From Liolophura sinensis (taxonomy: Eukaryota; Mollusca; Polyplacophora; Chitonida; Chitonidae), in contig NC_088300.1 of the NCBI RefSeq assembly GCF_032854445.1, positions 20,875,608-20,939,607 on the forward strand: DNA of 64,000 nucleotides. The letters run 5' to 3'. This document shows positions 44,801 through 54,031 of this stretch, piece after piece. Position numbers and translations under genes: made by a program. Each line of letters begins with the position of its first letter. Within the stretch, counting starts at the first letter, position 1. The notes under the pieces are model-generated. The model was not told the origin of the DNA. It did no database searches and saw only the letters and a list, made by a program, of their open reading frames with translations.

Positions 44801-45301
44801 TTCTGTTTTAAGCTTGTTCATGATATTTTGCCCGTCAAAGAAAGACTACTGAGGCGTAATATCGCCACTGACGACTCCTGTGTATTTTGTTCTGGTTCGG
44901 AAACACAGGACCATTTGCTTGTTCAATGTCATATTGTCTCTCAGGTGTTCCGGGAATTCAGCTGGGTGTTTGTTCTTTATGGTCGCGTTTTGCCGAGTCT
45001 TGACAAGGACACACTAATTTACAAATCACTTAATTTTCCTCTTAGTCCGGAAGTAAGGGCTGTTGTGTTATATATAATTACAGTGTTACAATTTTGCACT
45101 TGGTGTGCAAGAAACCAAGTGGTGTTTCAAAATGAGCAAAGAGATGCAAGTACGATCGTTGCCGTGGCCAAAGGTATGATTAAGACAAGAGTTCATGTTG
45201 ATTTCTATCGGTTAAATCGGTCACTGTTTAAAAAGTATTGGTGTCACAACAAAATCTTCTGTAGGGTAGACAATGACAAGCTAGTTTATCTACTCCGCTA
45301 A
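41814..45301 (+). pseudogene. LINE-B ORF2 (APE endonuclease / reverse transcriptase), broken
   Basis: Begins ATGGGTATGTA like LINE-A. The endonuclease part (FLQETHF, GGDFN, SDHS) occupies 41814 to about 42660. A frameshift in a T-run near 42665 moves the frame; 42698-44488 carries the RT with LDQEKAFDRVDW, RGVRQGCSLSPLLY and FADD. A TAG near 44486 interrupts it, and 44531-45301 holds the C-terminal part with CVFC...HLLVQC. About two disabling changes in ~3.5 kb suggest a recent copy. Overall similarity to LINE-A marks them as one family or two close subfamilies. Confidence 0.88.
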
Positions 45302-45480
45302 CAAAGTGATTTGATGATTACAAGAGTCACACAGCAGTCCCAACTTGTCTGTGATCTGTTTTGTTTTTAAGTGGGCTACGCTGTGAATCTCAATATTATT
45401 CTGTTACTGATATGTCATTGTGTATGTATGTTTTCGTAAACGTTTATTGGGAATAAATTCAATCTTTGAAAAAAAAAAAA

Positions 45481-45494
45481 AAGTTCCAATGGAC
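45481..45494 (+). repeat. LINE-B target-site duplication, right copy
   Basis: AAGTTCCAATGGAC directly after the LINE-B poly-A, identical to 40560-40573. Confidence 0.93.
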
Positions 45495-45529
45495 AAGAGT
45501 CCGCGTGGGTTCGAACCCCACCCGTACTA
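45495..45529 (+). pseudogene. tRNA-Leu(UAA), 3' half, split by LINE-B
   Basis: Variable-arm end, T-arm and acceptor 3' strand, all consensus. It contains a B-box without an A-box nearby. Confidence 0.9.
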
Positions 45530-46234
45530 GTTTGTTTCATTTTGATTAAAGAATTACTGTAGGAATTTTCTCTACTTTCAACCTGAGTGAGAAAAGCGAC
45601 ACAGCTGTCTATACTTTGTTTAACGTCATACAGTTTTCTGTGTGGTGTGCTTAAAATGAGGTGGACAGTGAGAAGAAACATACCGATAAGTTAAGAAAAT
45701 CGCAGTTGAGGTCAAATCAGTTATTGGAAATAACATTTCCTGCTGATTTCATTTGATTTAGTGGAGAAGGATTTTGCAAACCATCGGTGTATTTATAGGC
45801 TAATGTACCATGTACAGGTTTTGATCAAAAATTACAACGTGTTGAACTGATTTGAAGACAGTCATTATTTTGCGGAACGACAAGTTTGTCATTCTATGAT
45901 ATATTGTCACAAGTATTAGATTCATTTGTATGAAATAAATGTGCCCCAAAGAAAGTAAAATGCTTATTTTTTTTAGAAACTGTTACAAGATTTAGCTTTG
46001 TAAAGTGGTTTGTTTTGTGAGACTGTGCATTGATTTCATAGAATTACAGTCTTTTCTTTGAAAATGTTTTTTGGTCCAAAGGAAGGAATGTTTAGTTGTT
46101 ATTTCTGAGGGAAAACAGATGGCTTTGTTTGCATATTACTGTCAAAGAAATACGAACGGATGGTTTTTCCTTGACATGGATTTTCAGCGAATGCTTGTTC
46201 TTGCGTCAAATATTTAGCACGAAGCGAAAGCAAT

Positions 46235-46324
46235 CCGTCGATAGCTCAGTTGGTAGAGCGGAGGACTGTAGCGGAAATGAAAGTTGATATCCTTAGGTCG
46301 CTGGTTCGATTCCGGCTCGACGGA
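46235..46324 (+). tRNA. tRNA-Tyr(GUA), intron-containing
   Basis: Consensus copy. Confidence 0.93.
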
Positions 46325-46420
46325 ACTTCGGTTTCTTTATTTTTTTTTATCCTCGTTTCTTGTTAAAACTCCAATCGTGTACAAATTAACTGACATGAGG
46401 TTGCAAGATGTTGATAGCAT

Positions 46421-46503
46421 AGTACGGTGGCCGAGTGGTTAAGGCGTTTGACCTAAGTTCCAATGGACAAGAGTGCGCGTGGGTTCGAACCCCACCCGTA
46501 CTA
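46421..46503 (+). pseudogene. tRNA-Leu(UAA)-like, U33 changed
   Basis: Anticodon loop is CCTAAGT, replacing the invariant U33 with C, and the anticodon stem has a mismatch (TTTGA/TCCAA). The variable arm reads GAGTGCGC. Probably inactive. Confidence 0.65.
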
Positions 46504-47208
46504 GTTTGTTTCATTTTAATTCAACAATTACTGTAGGAATTTTCTCTACTTTCAACCTGAGTGAGGAAAGCGACACAGCTGTCTATACTTTGTTTAACGT
46601 CATACAGTTTTCTGTGTGGCGTGCTTAAAATGAGGTGGACAGTGAGAAGAAACATACTGATAGGTTAAGAAAATCGCTGTTGAGGTCAAATCAGTTATTG
46701 GAAATAACATTTCCAGCTGATTTCATTTGACTTAGTCGAGAAGGATTTTACAGAACAATGGTGTATTTATAGGCTAATGTACTATGTACAGGTTTTGATC
46801 AATAATTACAACGTGTTGAACTGATTTGAAGACAGTCATTATTTTGCGGAACGACAAGTTTGTCATTCTATGATATATTGTCACAAGTATTAGATTCATT
46901 TGTATGAGCTAAATGTGCCCCAAAGAAAGTAAAATGCTTATTTTTTTATAGAAACTATTACAAGATTTAGCTTTGTAAAGTGGTTTGTTTTGTGAGACTG
47001 TGCATTGATTTCCTAGAATTACAGTCTTTTCTTTGAAAATGTTTTTGGTCCAAATAAAGGAATGTTTAGTTGTCATTTCTGAGAGAAAAGAGATGGCTTT
47101 GTTTGCATATTACTGTCAAAGAAATACGAACGGATTGTTTTTCCTTGACTTGGATTTTCAGCGAATGCTTGTTCTTGCGTCAAATATTTAGCACGGAGCG
47201 AAAGGAAT

Positions 47209-47298
47209 CCGTCGATAGCTCAGTTGGTAGAGCGGAGGACTGTAGCGGAAATGAAAGTTGATATCCTTAGGTCGCTGGTTCGATTCCGGCTTGACGGA
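47209..47298 (+). tRNA. tRNA-Tyr(GUA), intron-containing
   Basis: TTGACGG acceptor subtype, as at 35570 and 37501. Confidence 0.91.
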
Positions 47299-47386
47299 AC
47301 TTCGGTTTTTTTTTATCCTCGTTACGTGTTAAAACTCCAATCGTGTACAAATTAACTGACATGAGGTTGCAAGATGTTGATAGTAT

Positions 47387-47469
47387 AGTACGGTGGCCGA
47401 GTGGTTAAGGCGTTGGACTTAAGTTCCAATGGACAAAAGTGCGCGAGGGTTCGAACCCTACCCGTACTA
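47387..47469 (+). tRNA. tRNA-Leu(UAA)
   Basis: Acceptor and anticodon arms are consensus. The T-arm GAGGG/CCTAC has one mismatch and one wobble, and the variable arm reads AAAAGTGCGC. Confidence 0.7.
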
Positions 47470-48173
47470 GTTTGTTTCATTTTAATTCAACAATTACTGT
47501 AGGAATTTTCTCTACTTTCAACCTGAGTGAGGAAAGCGGCACAGCTGTCTATGCTTTGTTTAACGTCATACAGTTTTCTGTGTGGCGTGCTTAAAATGAG
47601 GTGGACAGTGAGAAGAAACACCGATAGGTTAAGAAAATCGCTGTTGAGGTCAAATCAGTTATTGGAAATAACATTTCCTGCTGATTTCATTTGACTTAGT
47701 GGAGAAGGATTTTACAAAACAATGGTGTTTTAATAAGCTAATGTACCATGTACAGGTTTTGATCAAAAATTACAACGTGTTGAACTGATTTGAAGACAGC
47801 CATTATTTTGCGGAACGACAAGTTTGTCATTGTGTGATATATTGTCACAAGTATTAGATTCATTTGTATGAGTTAAATGTGCCCCAAAGAAAGTAAAATA
47901 CTTATTTTTTTATAGAAACTATAACAAGATTTAGCTTTGTAAAGTGGTTTGTTTTGTGAGACTGTGCATTGATTTCATAGAATTACAGTCTTTTCTTTGA
48001 AAATGTTTTCTGGTCCAAAGAAAAGAATGTTTAGTTGTCATTTCTGAGAGAAAACAGATGGCTTTGTTTGCATATTACTGTCAAAGAAATACGAAGGGAT
48101 TGTTTTTCCTTGACATGGATTTTCAGCGAATCCTTGTTCTTGCGTCAAATATTTAGCACGAAGCGAAAGCAAT

Positions 48174-48215
48174 CTATCGATAGCTCAGTTGGTAGAGCGG
48201 AGGGCTGTAGCCGAT
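48174..48215 (+). pseudogene. tRNA-Tyr pseudogene (truncated)
   Basis: CTATCGATAGCTCAGTTGG through GGGCTGTAGC, then a deletion into the spacer before tRNA-Leu. The last Tyr copy of the regular array. Confidence 0.8.
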
Positions 48216-48261
48216 TAAGGTGCCAATTAACTGACATGAGGTTGCAAGATGTTGATAATAT

Positions 48262-48333
48262 AGTACGGTTAAGGCGTTGGACTTAATTTCCAATGGACAA
48301 GAGTCCGCGTGAGTTCGAACCCCACCCGTACTA
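48262..48333 (+). pseudogene. tRNA-Leu(UAA) pseudogene (D-arm deleted)
   Basis: AGTACGG is followed directly by TTAAGGCG, deleting GGCCGAGTGG; other arms remain. Confidence 0.8.
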
Positions 48334-48737
48334 GTTTGTTTTATTTCGATTAAAGATTCACTCTAAGAATTTTCTCTACTTTCAACCTGAGTGAGGAAAG
48401 CGACGCAGCTCTGTGTACTTTGTTTAACGTCATACAGTTTTCTGTGTGGTGTGCTTAAAATGAGGTGGACAGTGAGAAGAAACACCGATAGGTTAAGAAA
48501 ATCGCTGTTGAGGTCAAATCAGTTATTGGAAATAACATTTCTTGCTGATTTCATTTGACTTGGTGGAGTAGGATTTTGCAAACCAATGGTGTATTTATAG
48601 GCTAATGTACTATTTACAGGTTTTGACCAAAAATTACAACATGTGTTGAACTGATTAGAAGACAGTCATTATTTTGCAGAAGGACAAGTTTGTCATTGTA
48701 TGATATATTGTCACAAGTATTAGATTCAAACAAATAC

Positions 48738-49001
48738 GGGGCCTCCGTGGCTCAGTCGTTTAGCGCGCTAGCGCAGGGTAATGACCCAGGAGCCTCTCAC
48801 CAATGCGGTCGCTGTGAGTTCAAGTCCAGCTCATGGTGGCTTCCTCTCTAGCCATAAGTGGGAATGTCTGCCAATAACCTGCGGATGGTCGTGGGTTTCC
48901 CCCAGGCTCTGCCCGGTTTCCTCCCACCATAATGCTAGCCACCGCCGTAAAAGTGAAATATTCTTGAGAACGGCGTAAAACACCAATCAAAAAAAAAAAA
49001 A
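48738..49001 (+). mobile_element. tRNA-derived SINE, plus strand
   Basis: Full-length copy with head GGGGCCTCCGTGGCTCAG, the family body, the tail GGCGTAAAACACCAATCAA and a 13-nt poly-A. A 12-bp target duplication TCAAACAAATAC / TCAGACAAATAC flanks it (48726-48737 and 49002-49013). It is inserted in array spacer that already carried a deletion. Confidence 0.9.
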
Positions 49002-49267
49002 TCAGACAAATACAAACGGATGGTTTCTCCTTGACATGGATTTTGTGTGGACTGACCGTCTTACTTGCCTGTGTACCTAAAGGAGCTGAGAAATACGAGC
49101 TAACAATTGTGGACAAAGCATCGGGTGGTTTGCTGGGTGATGGATTTAAAACTGACGGTGAATTTTGTGCCTGTACTGGTGTGACAGAAAATTCTTGTCT
49201 GGTCTTTTTGCACTTATTCGCATATGTGCAAGATGATGAAATAGTGAAGAAACTGTAGAATTTTTGC

Positions 49268-50005
49268 GTGGAAGTCCTTTTAGATATTACAAGGAAAGTT
49301 TCCTCTGGCACCAAAGTGACTGACGGCACGAGGTACGCGAAAGTCAAGTTCCCTCAGAATGTAAAATCTCTGCCATACGACTTGACATTTTCTAATGGAG
49401 ATTATGCGGATTATTTAAGAGTTGTGCACGATAATCAGAAGGAGGTTTGTTCATTGTGCTTGGCAGAGGACCATATGTTTCGTCAAAGCGCGGACTTTAG
49501 GTGCTACAGGTGCGGAGAGCAAGGGCATGTATCCCGTGCATGCCATGCGGACAGATGTATTGGGTGTCACCAATATGGGAGGAAGTGCTGTTGTTCATTG
49601 TGTGAAGTTTGCGGCTCAAAGGACTGTAGCTGCGACACGAACTCTGGGCTTTGTGAGCGCTGTGGTCTGGAATACTGCGAGTGTGCAGAGACGGAAGATC
49701 TTCAGTCAGTGCCCCCTTCGACTGCCGACCGAAAGCCAGATGACGAGATGAACATTGGTGTGGATTATAATGAAAGCGTGCAAATGGAAAAGGAAGGGGG
49801 TGGTAGGCTAGACCAGAGCATGCTCGTCAGTATCCCAAACAATGTCACGGTAGCAGAATCTGAAAAGAGTTCAAGTGAGTTCAAATCGACCGATGGAAGC
49901 CGGCAAACAGACGGGTGGCCATTTGTCACGCACAAAAGGAGATGTGCGAATACAAGGAAAAAGAAGTCCACATGGAAAGTCAGTTGGCCTGAACATCGAA
50001 GGTGA
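49268..50005 (+). pseudogene. LINE-D ORF1 remnant with zinc knuckles
   Basis: About 245 codons. Cysteine/histidine motifs CSLCLAEDHMFRQ...C, CYRCGEQGHVSRAC and CIGCHQYGRKCC are followed by further CxxC pairs (CEVCGSKDC, CERCGLEYC). The GEQGHVSRAC knuckle is a classic CCHC type. An earlier in-frame piece at 49031-49258 (KGAEKYELTIVD) is probably the interrupted N-terminal part. Confidence 0.75.
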
Positions 50006-50189
50006 AACTACTGTGAGGGCGGCCCCAGCCATAGGAGAAATGATACAAGGCACAGGTGAGAACAAGGGCACATTTGTTTTGCTCGCAGTCTTCTGAGACT
50101 TTGTTAAACCCGTGCCGAATTTGTCTCGTGCAAGAACAATTGTGCCTTACAACAAACCGAACAATGGAGCGCAATAAGATAACTTTCCT

Positions 50190-51780
50190 TCTCATAATGG
50201 TGCTGATTACGTCACTCAACTGTAATGGTTTACGAAATGGAAATAAGTTCGAGCGCCTGTATAACGGACTGAATGGAGATATAATTTGCCTGCAAGAAAC
50301 TCATTTTGATGATGAACTCGTAAGTAAAGTAGAACGGTTAACTGAGGGCAAAGTCTATGCCAATATCTCGCTGGACTACACAAAAGGGCTTGCCGTTATT
50401 AGTGCCAAATCCCTTATAGACAAACTTATGGGTGTAACATCTGATAATGAGGGGCGATTGATTCAGTTCACTTTGGAAATAGAAGACAAAATGATAGATG
50501 CTGTAAATGTTTACGCTCCTAATAGTATAGTAGAGCGATATGATTTTTTTAACAAAGTTCTTTGGGAATTGCAATGTGGTTTTCCAATCAATAGATAGGG
50601 TATCTAAACGCCTGGAAAATGATAAGTCCAGGGGGAAATTACAAGAGTTGATGTCAAGGCATAATCTAGTTGATATTTGGCGTGAAAGAAATGCTGGAAG
50701 AATCATGTTTACGTAGCACAGAACTGTAGAGAATGCACTGCGCCAGAGCCGCATAGATTCCATGTTAATCTCCAAGAAAATTGTTGTCAATTGTAGATCT
50801 GTATATGTGAATAATACGTCCTTTAGTGATCATGCTGTACTCTATATGAAGTGTGATTTTACACCAATTGAAATCGGTCCTGGCCTGTATGTTTTTTAAC
50901 GCTACAATACAGGTTACTGGAAGAGGATGGATTTTGCACCAAGGTGAGACGATGTATAAATGAGCAGTTAACATGTCCGTTATATAAGAACGATAATCTC
51001 AAATACAAACTGAATAGTTTGGCTCAGGAGTTTGGTGTAAAAAGGAGTAAAGAGCGGTACTGTGAAGTTAATAAGATACACATAGAGTTAGAGAGTGAGT
51101 ATCGAGGAGCGAGTGTTATCGATAATTATAATCATGATCGTATTTTTGAATTAGAACATAGTTTGGGTGTATTTGAACAAGAAAAATGTAATGGGGCAAT
51201 TCTAAGATCGAAAGCTCGATATATCACATGAAAGCGATAAAAATACTAAGTATTTTTTAAACTTAGAAAAACACAGACAAGGGAAAAAATTATCACCAGC
51301 CTAGTGGAGAAAGCGTGACCTCTACAACAGCCCTGTTAGATGTGGTCTTATAAGTACTACTCCAATTTGTTTAAGACAGAAGATATTGACGAAGGGGCTT
51401 CCAAAAAAGTTTTGTCGTGTGTTGATGTCTCCATGGAAGAGAATGACGCACAACTTTGTGATGCAGAAATCTCTTTAGAAGAGATGAAGCGATCACTTGA
51501 TGGCATGGCATGAAAAAAAAGTCCGGGTAACGACGGAGTTGGGCACTTTGTTATTAGAGGCGTACGGTGACATTTTCAGAAGAGGGGAATTAACTCGAGT
51601 TATGAACAGTGATGAAATTTCTTTGATCTACAAAGACCGAGGAGATAAACGCAATCTAAAAAACTGGAGGCCAATATCACTTTTAAATGTGGATTACAAG
51701 ATTTTATCCCGCTGTGGCCATTAAGAATGTACTCGCCAGTGTTGTTGATGCGTCACAAACATGTTGCATCCCTGGGCGTG
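50190..51780 (+). pseudogene. LINE-D ORF2 remnant: endonuclease and pre-RT
   Basis: 50194-50598 gives SLNCNGLRNGNKFERLYNGL, ICLQETHFDD and VNVYAPNS, the N-terminal APE endonuclease. Later pieces include SFSDHAVLYMKCDF in another frame, a linker at 50944-51231 and LKNWRPISLLNVDYKILS near 51655-51710. Several stops and frameshifts interrupt it. Confidence 0.75.
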
Positions 51781-52185
51781 TAACGCTCGTCATTTTCGAA
51801 CTGCATCTGTCACCGCTTAACCTGGGGCTAGGGGCCGTAAAGGTAGCCATGCTCATTACATCTGCGTGATGCTTTTATGAACAGCTGCAATCAAAGCGCG
51901 ACTGAGATACTTGTTTAATTGTTATTTGACCTGGAACTCACTCATGGACTACGAATTTGAACTTTGATATGGAATTCATTCCTGGAATATCTACTGTCTG
52001 CCCAGCATCATTGAAAACTGATAACCGCTTCTCTCTTGTGTGTTACCGACTTTATTTCCTATTTATATAATTTCTTACATACCTTTGTCTTTGGGGGCTA
52101 GTGTTAAAGGTTGTTTTGGAAATGGATCTTGCGATTATCAACTTGGAACGCCCTTTACGGACTGCGAATGGTATATTAATGTCGG
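51781..52185. other. ~400-bp foreign stretch inside LINE-D RT
   Basis: It separates CCIPGR from the DTICSLRDAIEYVE stretch that should follow it closely. The sequence is not recognised, has no clear coding signal and no convincing target duplication. Confidence 0.45.
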
Positions 52186-52411
52186 ACATGACGCTTATAT
52201 CGATATTGCTGATACTATTTGTAGTTTGAGGGACGCCATAGAATATGTGGAAATTGATGATGTTGAATCCTATTTTATAAAGCTAGACCAAGAGAAAGCT
52301 TTCGATATGGTGCCACGCCAATATTCACATGAAGTATTGCTACAATTTGGCTTTGCATATTTTCTGTAAAAATGGTATTTCTTGTCAGACACCCATTCAC
52401 TTTTCTACATT
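52186..52411 (+). pseudogene. LINE-D RT motif A fragment
   Basis: Encodes SLRDAIEYVEIDDVESYFIK then LDQEKAFDMVPRQYSHEVLL, the RT motif A region, and ends at a junction with tRNA-Tyr 3' sequence. Confidence 0.75.
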
Positions 52412-52519
52412 GTGCTTGACGAAACTTCGGTTTCTTTCCTATTTTTTAGGCACGTTACGTGTCAAAACTCCAATCGTGTGAAAAAAACCTGACATGAGGT
52501 TGCAAGGTGTTGATAGCAT

Positions 52520-52602
52520 AGTATGCTGGCCGAGTGGTTAAGGCGTTGGCCTTAAGTTCCAATAGACAACAGTCCACGTGGGTTCGAACCTCTCCATTAC
52601 TA
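52520..52602 (+). pseudogene. tRNA-Leu(UAA) pseudogene
   Basis: Acceptor AGTATGC / CATTACT, anticodon stem TTGGC/TCCAA and T-stem are all damaged. Array spacer surrounds it, so it is a detached array remnant. Confidence 0.75.
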
Positions 52603-52650
52603 GTGTGTTTCGTTTTGATTAAAGGTTCACTGCAGGAATTTTCTCTACTT

Positions 52651-52704
52651 TCTGTAGCAGAAATGAAAGTTGATATCTTTAGGTCGTTGGTTCGATTCCG
52701 GCTC
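52651..52704 (+). pseudogene. tRNA-Tyr 3' fragment
   Basis: CTGTAGCAGAAATGAAAGTT through TTCGATTCCGGCTC, lacking the 5' half and the acceptor. Confidence 0.75.
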
Positions 52705-52762
52705 TTTTTTTAACTCCAATCGTGTAAAAAGCTGACATGAAGTTGCAAGGTGTTGATAGCAA

Positions 52763-52796
52763 AGTACGGTGGCCGAGTGGTTAAGGTGTTGGACTT
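52763..52796 (+). pseudogene. tRNA-Leu(UAA) 5' half, cut in the anticodon loop
   Basis: AGTACGGTGGCCGAGTGG to GTTGGACTT, then LINE-E sequence begins. The break is at the same ACTT/AAGT position as the LINE-B nick. Confidence 0.78.
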
Positions 52797-53290
52797 TTGT
52801 GTAATGGTGTGACCCATTTAACAGAGTATTGCACAGCCGTTAAAACTGCGACAGAAGGCGGTTTAAACCTCCATGATGTAGCTTTGAAGCAGGAGGCGTT
52901 CCTTTTCGGGTTCCTTATGAAGTCAAGATTTGTCAATGAAAATGCTGTAAACATAATATGTTCTACGGCTAGAGATGTGATTGAAAAAAAGGCGTTGAAG
53001 ACTTTTCATGGAATTGACACTGATATGCACAGAATCAGTGAGCGAGTGCTTAGGGTTTAACGTCGTACTCAACAATTTCTCAATCATATGACGACAAAAG
53101 AATCCTTAGAGTGCAATGTGCCTTCTTGTTGCAGGACGGATTTCCACCGATCTTTTATCAAGTGCTGCTTCAATGAGGCGACTTACCGATGGCAAGTAAG
53201 TCGCCCCGCCCGAGCCATTCTACTGATACGGGTCAACCAGTCGTTGCACTATCTCCTTCATGCTGAACGCCAAGCGAGGAAGTCACAACT
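52797..53290 (+). mobile_element. LINE-E, 5'-truncated LINE fragment (ORF2 C-terminal part)
   Basis: Frame 52797-53060 reads LCNGVTHLTEYCTAVKTATE then GGLNLHDVALKQEAFLFGFL, matching the post-RT block GGLNVHNVECKAKAL of LINE-B. A second broken piece follows (CNVPSCCRTDFHRSFIKCCF). It resembles the LINE-D family more than LINE-A/B. A perfect 10-bp inverted repeat lies at 53177-53205. Confidence 0.7.
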
Positions 53291-53391
53291 TCCTCTTTTA
53301 AGGTCTTAGGTGTTACTCGACCCAAGATTGACCCTGGATCTACCGCTCGATATCCACAGAGTATTTGTATAATGTGTTAAACAGACTTTTG

Positions 53392-53552
53392 CAGTTCGAA
53401 GGTCTGCCAGCAACCTGCGGATGGTCGTGGGTTTCCCAAGGGCTCTGCCCAGTTCCCCCCCCCCCTCCCACACACACAATAATGCTGACTGGCGTCGAAT
53501 AAGTGAGATATTCTTGAGTACGGCGTAAAACACCAATCAAATTAATAAATAA
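53392..53552 (+). mobile_element. SINE, 5'-truncated, plus strand
   Basis: Body and tail only (GGATGGTCGTGGGTTTCCC to GGCGTAAAACACCAATCAAA), with a C-run and CA-run inside. Direct repeat AGACTTTTG at 53383-53391 and 53553-53561 is a likely target duplication. Confidence 0.78.
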
Positions 53553-53898
53553 AGACTTTTGAACAGTATCATGATTACTATATATCTAGAAGGTGGAATG
53601 GAGATTTTAAATGTCACAACATACGAACCATATTTCATACCCCGTTTTTCTGTCAACAGAGTGCACGATGGATACACATACTACTGTGAAACAATGTAAG
53701 TTTGTAAAATTCCAAGTATGACTTTTGACGGTTAAAAGAGGAAATGGTGTTCAAATCCCCACCATTCTGTGATATTATCTTTTTACCTTTGGGGATAAGA
53801 ACTGTGCTGTGCATATTCCCTCGATCTTGTATTGTACATTTCAACAGTTCTGATCAATGAACACAATGAAAGGGAAAAAAGAAGAAAAAAAATCGGGG

Positions 53899-54031
53899 GA
53901 CTGTAGCGGAAATGATTCCTTTCTTTTTTAGGCTTGTTATGTATCAATACTCCAGTCGTGTAAAAGCTGACAGGAGACTGCAAGTTGTTGATAGCGATGT
54001 ACGGTGGCAGAGTTGTTAAAGCGTTGGACTT
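53899..54031 (+). pseudogene. Last array remnant: tRNA-Tyr scrap and tRNA-Leu 5' half
   Basis: GACTGTAGCGGAAATGA (Tyr anticodon/intron piece), decayed spacer, then TGTACGGTGGCAGAGTTG to GTTGGACTTA (53999-54029). The Leu part stops in the anticodon loop, close to the LINE-B and LINE-E break points. Confidence 0.65.

Larger units (their letters stand above)
40574..45480 (+). mobile_element. LINE-B, L1/Tx1-like retrotransposon inside tRNA-Leu
   Basis: 4907 bp. The 5' UTR begins GGGGAGTCGATGGAGAGATG and is shared in part with LINE-C, so the copy appears full length. ORF1 and ORF2 follow, then GGGAATAAATTC and a short poly-A. Identical 14-bp duplications flank it, and excision in silico of the element plus one duplication restores a perfect tRNA-Leu and a 977-bp unit. 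This is a clean target-primed insertion. ORF2 is broken twice, so this copy is no longer autonomous. Confidence 0.95.
10455..48724 (+). repeat. Tandem tRNA-Tyr / tRNA-Leu array (~0.97-kb units)
   Basis: About 26 tandem units, all in one orientation. Each holds a tRNA-Tyr(GUA) gene with an intron, ~85-100 bp of spacer, a tRNA-Leu(UAA) gene and ~780 bp of spacer. Distances between neighbouring Tyr genes are mostly 960-977 bp; upstream units with a 56-bp insert are about 1041-1053 bp. Spacers are nearly as alike as the genes, which points to homogenisation by unequal exchange or gene conversion. The left edge (10.4-16.2 kb) and right edge (48-54 kb) are decayed and rich in insertions. Removing LINE-B and one copy of its target duplication restores an exact 977-bp unit. 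Tandem multi-tRNA repeats are known elsewhere (Xenopus, Entamoeba, Arabidopsis Ser-Tyr-Tyr); this Tyr+Leu unit is not one I recognise. Confidence 0.95.
49045..52411 (+). mobile_element. LINE-D, diverged and decayed Tx1-like retrotransposon
   Basis: Left flank is array spacer (CCTTGACATGGATTTT); right flank is the 3' end of an array tRNA-Tyr (TTGACGAAACTTCGG). It holds an ORF1 with CCHC knuckles, an APE endonuclease, and RT pieces up to motif A (LDQEKAFDMV), then stops. The 3' third is missing here; related 3' sequence occurs in LINE-E. It differs clearly from LINE-A/B and has many interruptions. Confidence 0.85.

Noticed and set aside
17011-45681. Repeated minus-strand ~83-96-codon frames (MFLLTVHLILSTPHRKLYD...) across tRNA-Leu and its 3' spacer
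   Set aside because: The frame is the reverse complement of the tRNA-Leu gene plus spacer. Similar in every unit only because the units are similar.
16687-48286. A repeated plus-strand ~63-codon frame (MSFLRENRWLCLHITVKEIR...) in nearly every array unit
   Set aside because: It starts in spacer and ends inside tRNA-Tyr. Its conservation follows from homogenisation of the whole unit, and stops and frame changes occur freely between copies.
16379-48724. CRISPR-like regular spacing
   Set aside because: The repeat unit is ~970 bp with tRNA genes and eukaryotic features, not short repeats with unique spacers.
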